A DNA stretch of 64,000 nt from an uncultured Lachnospiraceae bacterium (GTDB lineage Bacteria > Bacillota > Clostridia > Lachnospirales > Lachnospiraceae), in NCBI GenBank assembly GCA_910578795.1, contig CAJTSD010000009.1, forward strand, positions 1 through 64,000, given 5' to 3'. The notes beneath the pieces were generated by a model that saw only the letters and a program-made list of their open reading frames with translations, was not told the origin of the DNA and made no database searches. Position 1 is the first letter of the stretch. Each line of letters opens with the position of its first letter. A program made the position numbers and the translations under genes. Of the stretch, positions 52,499 through 61,032 are shown piece after piece.

Positions 52499-53746
52499 CT
52501 ATATCATATCCGCCGTGGCAATCTCGCCTTTGATTGCGGACGCCGTAACCGTAGCAGCCGACGCCAAATACACAAACGAATCCTTATGTCCGGCACGTCC
52601 TTTAAAGTTACGCGTACCTGTGCTGATTAACACCTCATTCTCTCCGATGACGCCCTGACAGCTTCCCCAACAGACGCTGCAGTTGGGGTTCATCACAATT
52701 GCACCCGCTTCCATAAAGGTATCAATAATGCCCTCCGAAAGCGCCTGCTGATAAACTTTGGCACTTGCCGGAACCACCAAAAAACGCACAAGCGGGTGAA
52801 CCTTCTTCCCCTGAATCAATTCCGCCCCGACACGCAAATCCTCAATCCGCCCATTGTTGCAGGAACCAAGAAACGCCTCGTCAATATGCGTGCCGACGCA
52901 CTCCTTCGCATCTACCACACTGTCCACAAAATGCGGCTTTGCAACGATTGGCTTGATTGCGGAAAGGTCAATCTCATAGACATGCGCATACACGGCATCA
53001 TCATCACTTGCAAAGCAGTGCTTCGGCTCTCTGCCGTGCGCCTTTAAATAATCAAGCGTAACCTCGTCAATCTCCATTAACGCCGTCTTTGCACCCGCCT
53101 CCACACAGAGGTTGCAGACAGCAATTCTATCGCTCATATTCAGCGTTTTCAGCCCTTCTCCTCCAAACTCCATTGCCATATAGTTTGCGCCGTTTGCACC
53201 AATCATTCCGATAATTGAGAGAATTAAATCCCGCGCATACACGCCGTCACGCAGTTTCCCTTTCAGATTAAAACGCAGGGTTTCGGGTACCAAAAGCCAT
53301 GATTTTCCCGTGACCATTGCATACAAATAGTCGGTACAGCCGACACCTGTACCAAATGCCCCCACCGCGCCGTACGCGCAGGTATGGCTGTCCGCACCGA
53401 ATATCAGCTCTCCGCTTGTGACATGGTTCTCCATCATCACCTGATGGCAGACACCCGCGCCCTCATAAAACCGGATACCGTGTTCCTTTGCAAAATCACG
53501 CATCTTTTTGTGCGATGCCGCCGTCTTGACACTGTCGCAGGGCACATTATGGTCCATAATCCAAACAAGCTTGTTTACGTCCGCAATCCGCGGCTCCTTG
53601 AGCTGATGATACATATCAATTGTAAGATGCGTCGTTCCGTCATTGCTCATCAGACGGTCAAGCTCCACAGTATGAATGTCGCCCGCCTTGACTTCTTCCA
53701 CACCTGCTGCCGCCGCGATAATTTTTTCCGCCATTGTCATTCCCAT
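52499..53746 (-). CDS. LeuC/homoaconitase-type dehydratase large subunit, copy 2
   Basis: A 415-residue large subunit, clearly different from copy 1. Motifs: ELDRLMSNDGTTHLTID, FGADSHTCAYGAVGAFGTGVG, FLGSCNNGRIEDL and NPNCSVCWGSCQGVI (Cys cluster). Copy 1 has CGLC there, copy 2 CSVC. Start ATG 53746 with AGGAGG 11 bases upstream. Next to a LeuD-type gene, so this is a complete enzyme; isopropylmalate, homocitrate or a methylmalate-type acid are possible substrates. Confidence 0.9.
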   Translation of the reverse strand: MGMTMAEKIIAAAAGVEEVKAGDIHTVELDRLMSNDGTTHLTIDMYHQLKEPRIADVNKLVWIMDHNVPCDSVKTAASHKKMRDFAKEHGIRFYEGAGVCHQVMMENHVTSGELIFGADSHTCAYGAVGAFGTGVGCTDYLYAMVTGKSWLLVPETLRFNLKGKLRDGVYARDLILSIIGMIGANGANYMAMEFGGEGLKTLNMSDRIAVCNLCVEAGAKTALMEIDEVTLDYLKAHGREPKHCFASDDDAVYAHVYEIDLSAIKPIVAKPHFVDSVVDAKECVGTHIDEAFLGSCNNGRIEDLRVGAELIQGKKVHPLVRFLVVPASAKVYQQALSEGIIDTFMEAGAIVMNPNCSVCWGSCQGVIGENEVLISTGTRNFKGRAGHKDSFVYLASAATVTASAIKGEIATADMI

Positions 53747-53788
53747 ATTTAACTATTCCTCCTAAGTTGCTCTATTCCTATCCATCTG

Positions 53789-54559
53789 TCACTGTATCCT
53801 GTCCAAACCACTCAAATCAGAACTACCATATAGTGTATAGCTTTCCACCGGCACACAAGGCTGCACATGCGCAGCATAAAGCGCCTCATACTCCGTCCCA
53901 TCTGACGAATGGACATATTCCTCTGTTTCCGGATTATAAATCGTGTAAAAGCTTTCTTCACCCTCTTCGGAAAAATCAAAAAAATCAATATACATTGCAT
54001 ATTCTGCCTTATCCAGCAGTACCTTATATGCCGACCACTCATTGTCATAAGTGCCGCCCGCCCCGTGCCAATGACCATGTATCACAAACTCACCCGTTTC
54101 CAGATTAATCCCGTAAAAATCATCATATGTAAGAAAAACCAACTGCTCTTCTGTGCAGGTAAACACCGCCGTTATATCTCTCATCGTTGACGAGTGCAGA
54201 AATAGTTCAGGAACTCCGTTTTGGTCAACGTCACACAGCCAATAGGAATCAAATGCGTAATCCTCTCCAAAGTACATCGGCAGATAACTAAAATCGCCAT
54301 AGTCTTCTATCAGCGTCCAATCCTTCAAAACAGCCGCATATTGGTCATACCAAAATGGTTCTTCCACTTCATCGACTGCGGAAGGTTTCTCCTGTTCTTC
54401 TGTCAGCGAGTTCAATGAGCAATACAATTCATTTTCCATTGTTGCGGAAGGCTTCTCCTGTTCTTCTGTCAACCGATTGCCACACCCATGCAATGCAATT
54501 GCCGCAAGCAACGCTATACCGGCAAATTGTCCCCTTATTAAATATGGATTCCTTTTCAT
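53789..54559 (-). CDS. Lipoprotein of unknown function inserted in the leu gene group
   Basis: A 256-residue protein. The signal GIALLAAIALHGC is a lipobox with Cys at about 26, so it is a surface lipoprotein. The mature start carries two copies of LTEEQEKPSA. The rest is acidic and aromatic (DYGDFSYLPMYFGEDYAFDSYWLCDVDQNGVPELFL), where DVDQNGVPEL is like the Asp-rich calcium loop (FG-GAP-like) seen in Clostridial lipoproteins. Start ATG 54559 with GGAG 6 bases upstream. It sits between leuD copy 1 and leuC copy 2 on the same strand; no link to leucine synthesis is apparent. Confidence 0.8.
   Translation of the reverse strand: MKRNPYLIRGQFAGIALLAAIALHGCGNRLTEEQEKPSATMENELYCSLNSLTEEQEKPSAVDEVEEPFWYDQYAAVLKDWTLIEDYGDFSYLPMYFGEDYAFDSYWLCDVDQNGVPELFLHSSTMRDITAVFTCTEEQLVFLTYDDFYGINLETGEFVIHGHWHGAGGTYDNEWSAYKVLLDKAEYAMYIDFFDFSEEGEESFYTIYNPETEEYVHSSDGTEYEALYAAHVQPCVPVESYTLYGSSDLSGLDRIQ
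54377..54471. repeat. Short direct repeat in the lipoprotein gene
   Basis: A 29-bp text (TGCGGAAGG(T/C)TTCTCCTGTT ...) at 54377-54405 recurs at 54443-54471 with one change, period 66. It encodes LTEEQEKPSA twice, right behind the lipobox. Confidence 0.8.
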
Positions 54560-54571
54560 GCACATCTCCTG

Positions 54572-55039
54572 TCACTGTTCAAGCGATGCGATTAATCCAC
54601 CCTGATCAAGGATTCCCTGCATATATTCCGGCAACTTCGTGCACGCATACTCCTTACCGTTTGCACACACAATACCCTCTTTCATGGAAAGTTCCATTTC
54701 ATCTCCCGCATTCACGTTATCATACAAATCCTTGCACACAATAACCGGCAGTCCGATGTTGATTGCATTCCGGTAAAAAATGCGCGCAAACGATTTTGCG
54801 ACAACTGCTTTCACACCAAGCGCCTTTAGCACCGCAGGCGCCTGCTCCCTTGACGAGCCGCAGCCGAAATTCTCCGACGCCACGACATAATCGCCCTCCT
54901 GAACCTGCGACGCAAAATCCGCGTCAAGCGACTCAAACGTATGCGCTTTCATTTCGTCAATCGTCGGAAAAATAATATACTGCGACGCAATAATCTGATC
55001 CGTATCCACATCCTGATCAAACTTAAAAATCTTTCCCAT
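54572..55039 (-). CDS. LeuD-type dehydratase small subunit, copy 1
   Basis: A 155-residue small subunit: FDQDVDTDQIIASQYIIFPT, ASENFGCGSSREQAPAVLKALG and SFARIFYRNAINIGLPVI. The substrate-loop segment is QYIIFPTID rather than YLxT, so its substrate may differ from that of copy 2. It stands apart from any LeuC (copy 2 is behind the lipoprotein, copy 1 further on). Overlaps the end of a small membrane-protein ORF. Confidence 0.9.
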   Translation of the reverse strand: MGKIFKFDQDVDTDQIIASQYIIFPTIDEMKAHTFESLDADFASQVQEGDYVVASENFGCGSSREQAPAVLKALGVKAVVAKSFARIFYRNAINIGLPVIVCKDLYDNVNAGDEMELSMKEGIVCANGKEYACTKLPEYMQGILDQGGLIASLEQ

Positions 55040-55190
55040 ATTCTATCTCTTCTCCTTCCTGATTTTCTATCTGATAACGCGTTGCAACACACTCCCGCTT
55101 TGGCAGCATGTCATAATAATACATCACAATATACAGATAGAGAAACGCCAAAATCAGCATTCCCAATGCCACAGCCTGATGGTTTTTCAT
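55023..55190 (-). CDS. Small single-span membrane protein
   Basis: A 55-residue frame, MKNHQAVALGMLILAFLYLY then IVMYYYDMLPKREC and a polar acidic tail. It has one membrane helix (about 7-26) and a GGGGGAAC site 4 bases ahead of the ATG at 55190. Its end overlaps the start of leuD copy 1 by 17 bases in another frame, the pattern of coupled genes. No family known. Confidence 0.5.
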   Translation of the reverse strand: MKNHQAVALGMLILAFLYLYIVMYYYDMLPKRECVATRYQIENQEGEEIEYGKDF

Positions 55191-55312
55191 CACAGTTCCC
55201 CCATTCCTGCCTTCTCTCCAGGCGTCCCTTATCTCTGTTTATATTTGATGTTTTTTAATCTTATTTTATTAGTATAGCTGAAATTAACGAAAAAGACTAT
55301 GATTTATTTTAA

Positions 55313-55927
55313 TCACTTGCCCCTGTTCCCCACGTGTTTCTCGAAAAATGTCAGGAAACCATGCTCCACGGCAACCGCATCCAGCCTGCCCTCCTGCAAA
55401 TCGTAATAATATTTTCCCGATTTTAAGTCAATCGAAATGCTATCCAGCGGAAATCCCGGATTGTTTTTGGGGTGCGGTCTAGAAGTCATTAAAAACGGCT
55501 CGCTCTCCATGCTCGTCTCCATTGCCGAATACACATGATTTTCGTCAAGCACAAGGCAGATTGCGTTTTTATAACGCGCTGTCAAATCGCCGTACTCTTT
55601 TGCAAGCCCCATATAATACGCCTGCATCTGCCCGTCACTCAGCCGCTTTCCGTTTACCGTCCGCACATTCACGCCCGGCTGGATTTCTTCGGGCACATTG
55701 TCAAAATAAAGCCCTGAATCACAGGAAAACAACGGCACCTTCAAAACTGCAAAATATGCCTTCGCTTTCTGTATGGCGTTCTCCAAAGGTGATTTCCCTG
55801 TCTCCGGCACTTGGGGCAGTTTGGCATCCAGCGACTCCAATCCGTAAATCTCTATTCCAAGAATGGATATGCGCCTGCGCATTGCCTCTATCTTTGCAGG
55901 GTTTCCTGTCGCATATAAAAGTCTCAT
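55313..55927 (-). CDS. Ham1/RdgB-like non-canonical purine NTP pyrophosphatase
   Basis: A 204-residue protein with the Ham1 layout: LLYATGNPAKIEAMR at the start (SxNxxK-type motif), SPLENAIQKAKAYF, FSCDSGLYFDNVPEEIQPGV and PGFPLDSISID near the end. These enzymes cleave ITP, XTP and dITP. It is more diverged than housekeeping RdgB (which would have DDSGLxVxAL and GxGYDPxF), so a changed substrate is possible. Palindrome copy 5 lies 15 bases ahead of the start. Confidence 0.82.
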   Translation of the reverse strand: MRLLYATGNPAKIEAMRRRISILGIEIYGLESLDAKLPQVPETGKSPLENAIQKAKAYFAVLKVPLFSCDSGLYFDNVPEEIQPGVNVRTVNGKRLSDGQMQAYYMGLAKEYGDLTARYKNAICLVLDENHVYSAMETSMESEPFLMTSRPHPKNNPGFPLDSISIDLKSGKYYYDLQEGRLDAVAVEHGFLTFFEKHVGNRGK

Positions 55928-55942
55928 TGTCCTCTCTCCTTT

Positions 55943-55958
55943 ATGACACTTGTGTCAT
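55943..55958. repeat. Dispersed 16-bp palindrome, copy 5
   Basis: ATGACACTTGTGTCAT, intergenic, just upstream of the Ham1-like gene (start 55927). The only copy clearly outside a coding frame, and a perfect 7+2+7 palindrome. Confidence 0.8.
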
Positions 55959-56128
55959 ATTTTGCCGCAAAAAACCTTCTGCTAACAAAAGTATATCGGT
56001 TTTCGGAAAAAATGTATATAATAAAAATAAATAATACTTGAAAAAAACGAAAAAATGGATAAAATTGTAAATAGTGTCAACGAAACGCCAGCGCGCGTTG
56101 TTTCATCAGACGAAGAACGGAGGTTTTC

Positions 56129-56530
56129 ATGAATTTCGACCATATCAAAGAACATTTTCATAAAACAAAAGGATTTATACATCTTCTCAACATGAAGATT
56201 ACAGATATTTCATACGGTTACTGCAAGGGAGAAATGCCCATGAACCAGGAAATATTAAACCCGCTCGGCATCGTGCACGGCGGATGTACCTTTGCGCTTG
56301 CCGACACCATCGGCGGAAGCGCCGCCCTCACACACGGAAAGGACGTTGTCACGGTTGACAGCACCATTCACTATCTTGCGCCCGCATGTGACACCGAAAA
56401 GCTGATTGCCGAGGCTAAGGAAGTTAAATACGGATCAAAGGTTGCCGTCTATGAAGTCAATATTTTCAAGGACGACGGCACGATTGTCGCAACCTCGATG
56501 CAGTCCTATTTTATAACGGAGGCATCTTAA
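56129..56530 (+). CDS. PaaI-family hotdog thioesterase
   Basis: A 133-residue hotdog protein with the PaaI signature NPLGIVHGGCTFALADTIGGSAA (catalytic Asp in LADT, HGG loop) and VDSTIHYLAPA. It hydrolyses aryl- or acyl-CoA esters. Plus strand; converges with the phenylacetate-CoA ligase gene, with which it may share a pathway. GGAGG lies 6 bases ahead of the ATG. Confidence 0.92.
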   Translation: MNFDHIKEHFHKTKGFIHLLNMKITDISYGYCKGEMPMNQEILNPLGIVHGGCTFALADTIGGSAALTHGKDVVTVDSTIHYLAPACDTEKLIAEAKEVKYGSKVAVYEVNIFKDDGTIVATSMQSYFITEAS

Positions 56531-56534
56531 ATAT

Positions 56535-56630
56535 AATCGATTAGGGGAACGACCTTCTCCACTACTCGCCGCGCGCCCCATGCGCCGCTTTAGTGGCATA
56601 CTTCCTTTACATGGGGCTGTGCATAAAAAG
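56535..56630 (+). repeat. REP-like dispersed element, copy 3 (longest)
   Basis: From AATCGATTAGGGGAACGACC through CACTACTCGCCGCGCGCCCC and CATGCGCCGCTTTAGTGGCA to ACATGGGGCTGTGCATAAAA. It matches copy 1 on both flanks and copy 2 in the core. It lies between the thioesterase stop and a terminator. Confidence 0.8.
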
Positions 56631-56664
56631 CCAATCAGGCTATCACCGCCTGATTGACTTTTTT
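56626..56664. terminator. Bidirectional terminator between the thioesterase and ligase genes
   Basis: CAATCAGGC (56632-56640) pairs with GCCTGATTG (56648-56656), flanked by AAAAAG and CTTTTTT. Confidence 0.88.
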
Positions 56665-56673
56665 AGTCTGACC

Positions 56674-57984
56674 TTATTTCTTATACAAATCTCTCTTATC
56701 AATGACCCTGACAGCCTTACCCTCACTTCGTGCAATCGTCTTCGGCTCAACCACCTGAACATCAACCTTAATGCCAAGCATTGACTTTAAGCCTGCCACG
56801 ATTTTCTTCTCACGCGCCGCTACGTCAAATGACGCGTCGGCAGCCATCTCCGGTGTCTTTTCCACCTGAACATCAATCGTATCGTTGTTCTTAATACGGT
56901 CTACCAAAATCTGATAATTTGCCTGATAGCCCTGATTTAACAGAACCGCCTCAATCTGTGAAGGCCATACGTTGACACCCTTGACAACCATCATGTCATC
57001 GCTTCTGCCCATCGGCTTATGCATTCTGATATGCGTACGTCCGCACGAGCACGGCTTTCTTGTCAGATAACAAAGGTCACGCGTACGGTATCTTAGCAGC
57101 GGAAACGCCTTCTTTGTAATACACGTAAACACAAGTTCGCCAATCTCACCCTCCGGAAGCACTTCGCCCGTATCCGGATTGATAATCTCCGCAATGAAAT
57201 GATCTTCCTGAATATGCATACCCTGCTGTTCCTCACACTCAAACGAAACGCCCGGACCGGAAATCTCTGTCAGTCCGTAAATATCATATGCCTTAATGCC
57301 AAGCGACTCCTCAATGTTCTTGCGCATCTCCTCCGTCCACGGCTCCGCACCGAAAATACCTGCCTTTAACTTAATCTGGTCCTTTAAGCCTCTCTCATTA
57401 ATCGCCTCACCTAAATTTGCAGCATAAGACGGCGTACAACAAAGAATGGTCGAACCCAAATCCGTCATAAACTGCAGCTGCCGTTCCGTATTTCCCGAAG
57501 ACATCGGAAGCGTCAGGCACCCTACCTTGTGTGAACCGCCGTTTAAACCGGGACCGCCTGTAAACAATCCGTAACCGTAGCAGACATGGCAGACATCGTC
57601 TTTTGTACCGCCTGCCGCCACAATCGCTCTCGCACAGCACTCCTCCCATATGTCAACATCGTCCTGCGTGTAAAATGCCACCACGCGCCGTCCCGTCGTT
57701 CCGCTTGTTGACTGAATGCGCACACAGTCAGAAAGGGGAACCCCTAACAGCCCGTACGGATACTGGTCCCGCAAATCATTTTTATTGATGAACGGGAGTT
57801 TATGTAAATCCTCAATTCCTTTAATATCCTGCGGCTTTACGCCAGCCTCGTCCATTTTATCATGGTAGAACTTCACATTGTCATAAACAAACTTTACCTG
57901 CTCCACAAGCCGTTTGCTCTGAAGCGCCTGTATCTGCTCCACAGGCATTGTCTCAATTTCAGGTTGATAGTAATTCTTAGACAT
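56674..57984 (-). CDS. paaK: Phenylacetate-CoA ligase
   Basis: A 436-residue AMP-forming ligase of the PaaK type that activates aryl acetates to CoA esters. Motifs: QSTSGTTGRRVVAF (phosphate loop), YGYGLFTGGPGLNGGSHKVG, YGLTEISGPGVSFEC and YRTRDLCYLTRKPCSCGRTHIRM with GRSDDMMVVKGVNVWPSQIE. In gut Clostridia it usually follows aromatic amino-acid fermentation or indolepyruvate oxidation; no ior genes are in view. The start ATG at 57984 has a GGAGG-type site. Confidence 0.93.
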   Translation of the reverse strand: MSKNYYQPEIETMPVEQIQALQSKRLVEQVKFVYDNVKFYHDKMDEAGVKPQDIKGIEDLHKLPFINKNDLRDQYPYGLLGVPLSDCVRIQSTSGTTGRRVVAFYTQDDVDIWEECCARAIVAAGGTKDDVCHVCYGYGLFTGGPGLNGGSHKVGCLTLPMSSGNTERQLQFMTDLGSTILCCTPSYAANLGEAINERGLKDQIKLKAGIFGAEPWTEEMRKNIEESLGIKAYDIYGLTEISGPGVSFECEEQQGMHIQEDHFIAEIINPDTGEVLPEGEIGELVFTCITKKAFPLLRYRTRDLCYLTRKPCSCGRTHIRMHKPMGRSDDMMVVKGVNVWPSQIEAVLLNQGYQANYQILVDRIKNNDTIDVQVEKTPEMAADASFDVAAREKKIVAGLKSMLGIKVDVQVVEPKTIARSEGKAVRVIDKRDLYKK

Positions 57985-58103
57985 TCTTGTTTCTCCTCCG
58001 CTTTAATGGTTTAAAGTAATATACTTATAAAGTTTATCATAATTTTTCTGAATTGCAAATATGAAATTCATATTTTTTCACAAGAGTGTGTATAAAAAGC
58101 TCC

Positions 58104-58718
58104 TTACCCTTCTAAAAAAGCAAACGGTTTTTCCCGATTGGAATGCAGAAAGTTCATCAGTAAATAAGCTGCCCTGATAGAAACCTTTTCCTCCCTGAGT
58201 ATCCGTGCCACTTCCGCCTTATCGGCAATCACAACCTGTATCGACTCCGTATCCTCCATATTGTCGCGCCCGATTGTTCCTGATGCGTACCCAAATACGG
58301 CATTACAGCTTTCATCCGTAAAACCTGCACCCATAAAAAACGGTCTGCGGTACGCTTCATTTCCGCCATAATACACCTCAAAATCCAGCCCTGTCTCTTC
58401 CTTCATCTCCCGCACTGCGGCTTCCTTTGGCGTCTCGTCCCCGTCAATCAGCCCTGCCGGAAGCTCATACAGATAATCTCCAATCGGATACCGGTACTGA
58501 CGAATCATCACGATTTTCTCAGGGTCTTCTCGCAGTATCGGATATATCACTACACCCTCCGCCTTCATATCGTTTGTCAAAAGCTTAATGTTTTCCGCTT
58601 TTCTTCTCGATACGAAAAAGTAATCAAATTTGCGCCCTGAGTCTGTCAATGCGTCAAGCTTAAATAAATTCAAAAATTTATTCTCTGACAATTTATGTAT
58701 TTTCGTATATTTTTTCAT
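58104..58718 (-). CDS. NUDIX hydrolase, ADP-ribose pyrophosphatase-like
   Basis: A 204-residue NUDIX protein. The box is GLIDGDETPKEAAVREMKEETGLD in family spacing (G-x5-E-x7-REUxEExGU; here AVREMKEETG). The preceding MIRQYRYPIGDYLYELPAG is the ADP-ribose-type signature. Start ATG 58718 with AGAGGG upstream; the longer frame to 58763 lacks a site. Between paaK and the PilZ gene, with a terminator on its upstream side. Confidence 0.88.
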   Translation of the reverse strand: MKKYTKIHKLSENKFLNLFKLDALTDSGRKFDYFFVSRRKAENIKLLTNDMKAEGVVIYPILREDPEKIVMIRQYRYPIGDYLYELPAGLIDGDETPKEAAVREMKEETGLDFEVYYGGNEAYRRPFFMGAGFTDESCNAVFGYASGTIGRDNMEDTESIQVVIADKAEVARILREEKVSIRAAYLLMNFLHSNREKPFAFLEG

Positions 58719-58751
58719 TACAATTTCCCTCTGCCAATCTTTTTGAAATAC

Positions 58752-58785
58752 AAAAAACCGCATAGATTACTGCCTACACGGTTTT
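58752..58785 (-). terminator. Terminator behind the PilZ gene
   Basis: Minus strand AAAACCG (58785-58779) with CGGTTTT (58760-58754) and partial inner pairing, followed by TT. Confidence 0.65.
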
Positions 58786-58798
58786 GTCAATCTCTCTT

Positions 58799-59152
58799 TT
58801 ACTTATGCATATGTTTCTCGGCATCCGCAACCGTATTGTATACTTCAATCCTCTGCAAATCAACTTCCGGCATTCCAATAAACAGCCCGCCATAATCATA
58901 GGTGTCCACATTTTTCTCAATGCGCACAATCTCGATAAATGCGTGAATAACCTCTTTCGTCCAAATCGTGAGATATGCTTCGTACACTGCCCCCATATCA
59001 AGCAGCTCGTCACAACAGAAACCGATTCCAGTCTTTGATACGTTCATAACCTCTACACCGATTTCTTCCTGTGCACTCTTGTCAAGCCGTTTCACCAAAA
59101 GCCTTGACGCTAAATCCGTTCTCTTACTCTTTCTTCTTTCTTCCATATCCAT
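58799..59152 (-). CDS. PilZ-domain cyclic-di-GMP-binding protein
   Basis: A 117-residue protein made of one PilZ domain: RRKSKR (RxxxR) at about 6-11 and NVSKTGIGF (N/DxSxxG) at about 37-45, both needed to bind cyclic di-GMP. I start at ATG 59152 behind AAAGGAG. Together with the GGDEF and HD-GYP proteins in this window it points to an active cyclic-di-GMP network. Single gene. Confidence 0.9.
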   Translation of the reverse strand: MDMEERRKSKRTDLASRLLVKRLDKSAQEEIGVEVMNVSKTGIGFCCDELLDMGAVYEAYLTIWTKEVIHAFIEIVRIEKNVDTYDYGGLFIGMPEVDLQRIEVYNTVADAEKHMHK

Positions 59153-59248
59153 TAACGCTCCTTTGTGCAATTACTGCAAATTCATTACCCGAAGGCTTTA
59201 TATTCAGTTTATCTCAATTCGTATTTTCTGTCAACTTCCTTATGAAAA

Positions 59249-61018
59249 CTACTCAAATTGCGCCCGATAAAGCTGATAATAAAATCCCTGCCGCTCCATC
59301 AGCGCCCCGTGTGTGCCCTGCTCCACAATCTCCCCGTGATTGACCACCAAAATTTCATCAGCATTCTGAATGGTCGAGAGCCTGTGCGCAATCACAAAGC
59401 ACGTCTTATGCTCCATGAGTTTGCGCATCGCCTGTTGGATTTGCCGCTCCGTGCGCGTATCCACATTGGAAGTCGCCTCATCTAAAATCAGCATCGGAGC
59501 ATCTAAAAGCATCGCCCTTGCAATCGTCAAAAGCTGCTTCTGCCCTTTGGAAATATTCGTCCCCTCGTCCGTTAAAACCGTGTCATACCCCTGCGGCAAC
59601 CGCATAATATAGGAATGGATTTTTGCAGCCTTTGCAGCCGCCACAACATCTTCAAGCGTTGCATTCTGCCGCCCGTATGCAATATTCTCAAAAACGGTCC
59701 CCTGAAAAAGCCACGTATCCTGTAACACCATCGCATACGCCTTTCGAAGACTTGCGCGCGTCACATCGCGGATTTCGCGGCTGTCAACAAAAATATGCCC
59801 TTCCTGCACGTCATAAAACCGCATTAACAGATTAATCAGCGTTGTCTTTCCGGCTCCCGTCGGTCCCACGATTGCAACCAGCTTTCCGTGCGGCGCACAC
59901 AGGTTCAGCCCTTTAATAATGCGCTGCTCTTTTGTATATCCAAAATTCACGTTTTCCAGCCGTACATCTCCCCTGACCTGACGAAGCTGTGCCGCGTTCT
60001 CGCTGTCCGCCATTTCCGCCGGCTCATCAATCATATTAAACACACGTTCCGCCGCCGCGAGCGCGGACTGCAGCTCGCTCATAATATTTGCCGCCTCATT
60101 AATCGGTCCCGAAAACTTGCGCGAATACAAAATAAACGACGAAATACTGCCAATGCTCATCTTTCCTGCCAAAAACAGCAGCGCGCCAAACATACTGACA
60201 AGCGTCAGCGAAAGGTTGTTGATAAAGTTGACCGTCGGTCCTACCACACTTCCATAGTATTCCGCCCTGTAGTACGCTTCCACTGCCTCCTCGTTTTTCC
60301 CGTCAAATTTCCGAATCGTATTCTCTTCCTGATGATATGCCTTCAGTGTCTTCTGCCCCGTAATCATCTCCTCCACAAAACCGTTCAGTTCTCCCAATTT
60401 ACGCGAACGCAGCCGAAACAGCGGACGCGTTTTTCCCGTAATCAGTTTTGTCAAAAGCGTGGAAAGCGGCACCGTAAACGCAAAAATCAGCACAAGTCGC
60501 GGGGAAATTGCAATCATCATGGAAAATGCCCCGACAACCGTAATCAGCGTCGTCAGAATCTGCACCAAATCATTTGCAAGCGACGTGTTGACCGTATCAA
60601 TATCATACGAAATGCGGCTGATAATATCCCCCGTCTGATGCGTATCAAAATATCCGACCGGAAGCTCCATCAAATGCGTAAACACATCTTCGCGCATCTT
60701 GTAGACAACCTTGCGGCTGATATGAATCATGAGAACGGAAAGCACATAGGACAGCAAAGAAGAAACCAAATAAAAAACAACCATCAGCGCCGCGTAATAA
60801 AATACGCGCGCAAAATCAACCTTTCCAATCCCTGGTTCAATCGCGTCGATGGCATAACCGGAGAGCATCGGACCCATAAGGGCGAGCAGATTGCTTGCAA
60901 CGGTCAGCCCCAAAGCAAGCAGCACCCAGTATTGATACTGCATCATATAACGCCCAAGCCGCAAAATCGTCCCCTTGCGGTTTTTCGGCTTTTCATACTT
61001 TTTTTGCTTTTCAGCCAT
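59249..61018 (-). CDS. Heterodimeric ABC exporter subunit with catalytic ATP site
   Basis: A 589-residue half-transporter: six membrane helices (1-330), then the ATPase. Walker A GPTGAGKTTL, Walker B MLILDEATSNVD with the catalytic Glu, and H-loop IAHRLST are intact, but the signature is ISKGQKQLL instead of LSGGQ. The partner encoded just upstream has the reverse set of changes. This is the BmrCD/TM287-288 type, exporting drugs, lipids or peptides with one active and one silent site. Genes 14 bases apart. Confidence 0.93.
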   Translation of the reverse strand: MAEKQKKYEKPKNRKGTILRLGRYMMQYQYWVLLALGLTVASNLLALMGPMLSGYAIDAIEPGIGKVDFARVFYYAALMVVFYLVSSLLSYVLSVLMIHISRKVVYKMREDVFTHLMELPVGYFDTHQTGDIISRISYDIDTVNTSLANDLVQILTTLITVVGAFSMMIAISPRLVLIFAFTVPLSTLLTKLITGKTRPLFRLRSRKLGELNGFVEEMITGQKTLKAYHQEENTIRKFDGKNEEAVEAYYRAEYYGSVVGPTVNFINNLSLTLVSMFGALLFLAGKMSIGSISSFILYSRKFSGPINEAANIMSELQSALAAAERVFNMIDEPAEMADSENAAQLRQVRGDVRLENVNFGYTKEQRIIKGLNLCAPHGKLVAIVGPTGAGKTTLINLLMRFYDVQEGHIFVDSREIRDVTRASLRKAYAMVLQDTWLFQGTVFENIAYGRQNATLEDVVAAAKAAKIHSYIMRLPQGYDTVLTDEGTNISKGQKQLLTIARAMLLDAPMLILDEATSNVDTRTERQIQQAMRKLMEHKTCFVIAHRLSTIQNADEILVVNHGEIVEQGTHGALMERQGFYYQLYRAQFE

Positions 61019-61032
61019 TGAATCCCTCCACT

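Noticed and set aside
50649..53746. Aconitase or fumarase as the identity of the two large subunits
   Set aside because: Lengths near 415 and separate small subunits fit LeuC/HacA-type enzymes; aconitase would be a single chain of 640-900 residues.
55191..55312. A T-box leader for the leu-type genes
   Set aside because: The gap is too short and has no specifier loop or TGGNACC-type antiterminator text.
59888..61021. A 377-codon open frame on the plus strand
   Set aside because: It lies opposite an intact ABC exporter gene, has Arg/His/Asn-rich composition and no recognisable domain; a mirror frame of the real gene.
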